Source: Bryobacterales bacterium F-183 (lineage in GTDB: Bacteria; Acidobacteriota; Terriglobia; Bryobacterales; Bryobacteraceae). From it: DNA of 64,000 nt. The translations under genes and the position numbers were made by a program. Each line of letters opens with the position of its first letter. The first letter of the stretch is position 1. The notes under the pieces were generated by a model, which was given only the letters and a program-made list of their open reading frames with translations, searched no databases and was not told the origin of the DNA. Below, piece by piece: positions 63,842 to 64,000 of this stretch. The stretch lies in NCBI GenBank assembly GCA_016865505.2, contig AP025252.1:3100001-3164000 (forward strand), in the 5' to 3' direction.

Positions 63842-64000
63842 GCCAAGCACCTCGGTGAGTGGTGTGCCTGGGGTTGTGACGAGTCGCCCTGCGTGTACAC
63901 GAGCCGTTGTCAGCCTCGTGAGCTCCCCTTGATATGGCTCGGATGCCCACGGGTTCAAATAGAGCGTAGCTGTGGCGTTGAACCCACGCGAGGTTGTTGC
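63830..64000 (-). CDS. C-terminal fragment of an unidentified protein
   Basis: On the minus strand a frame is open from the right edge and stops with TAA at 63830-63832. It encodes 56 residues, ending TARVHAGRLVTTPGTPLTEV followed by LGLPG. The convergent stop overlap with the beta-propeller gene and the plausible codon use support a real gene that continues outside the window. The family is not recognised. Confidence 0.4.
   Translation of the reverse strand, partial: ATTSRGFNATATLYLNPWASEPYQGELTRLTTARVHAGRLVTTPGTPLTEVLGLPG

Overview
The window is a high-GC (about 60%) bacterial chromosome segment that looks acidobacterial, most likely from the Solibacter/Bryobacter group. Two secreted proteins (11928-14363 and 47729-49429) end in what reads as the TIGR03437 C-terminal domain typical of that group. 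Many genes encode predicted secreted or Tat-like proteins, and the housekeeping genes are ordinary bacterial ones. There are no rRNA genes, CRISPR arrays, prophages or insertion sequences; the two tRNAs are both tRNA-Arg.

Layout. 1-4.7 kb: end of a DUF2254 membrane protein, then a tightly coupled leuABCD operon on the minus strand. 4.9-9.8 kb: secreted and unrecognised proteins, including a 712-residue protein of unknown family. 9.8-18.9 kb: tRNA-Arg(TCT), a secreted esterase-like hydrolase, a TIGR03437 protein, argF behind two candidate ARG boxes, and a VIT/von Willebrand protein. 19-25 kb: a truncated TolQ-like gene, then ilvB-ilvN-ilvC-cimA preceded by a 34-residue leader peptide rich in Leu, Ile and Val codons and a terminator/antiterminator pair. 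25-28.8 kb: a DUF433/DUF5615 toxin-antitoxin-like pair, pgsA, hflX, hfq and a cyclophilin. 28.8-34.8 kb: a degenerate amidohydrolase overlapping a radical SAM gene, an ALDH7-type dehydrogenase, a class A beta-lactamase, a methyltransferase and a RidA-family protein. 35-45 kb: tRNA-Arg(CCG), a TlpA-like protein, glgC, an M23 peptidase, gyrB, msrA, and a five-gene hemL operon. 45-52.7 kb: STAS protein, secreted proteins, ribBA, a BlaI/M56-TonB regulatory pair and thrC. 52.7-58.8 kb: a six-gene, translationally coupled operon (DeoR regulator, SIS protein, Gfo/Idh oxidoreductase, SDR, core MetE-like enzyme, UlaG-like hydrolase) divergent from a ROK kinase. 58.8-64 kb: CBM9-like protein, GNAT, miaB, a DUF151 nuclease-family protein and a secreted beta-propeller.

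How it works together. The two branched-chain operons supply leucine, valine and isoleucine. CimA and LeuBCD together imply that 2-oxobutyrate is made from pyruvate through citramalate. The ilv leader should make ilvBNC-cimA transcription respond to charged branched-chain tRNAs, while LeuA has lost the usual C-terminal leucine-sensing domain. The 52.7-58.8 kb cluster looks like an uncharacterised sugar or sugar-derivative catabolic system.

Two genome-style features stand out. Many start codons lie only 6-9 nt downstream of a TANNNT/CATANT -10-like box, which suggests leaderless mRNAs. Most convergent gene pairs overlap at their stop codons, three of them through the same TTAG tetranucleotide. 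All assignments come from reading the sequence; no database search was run.
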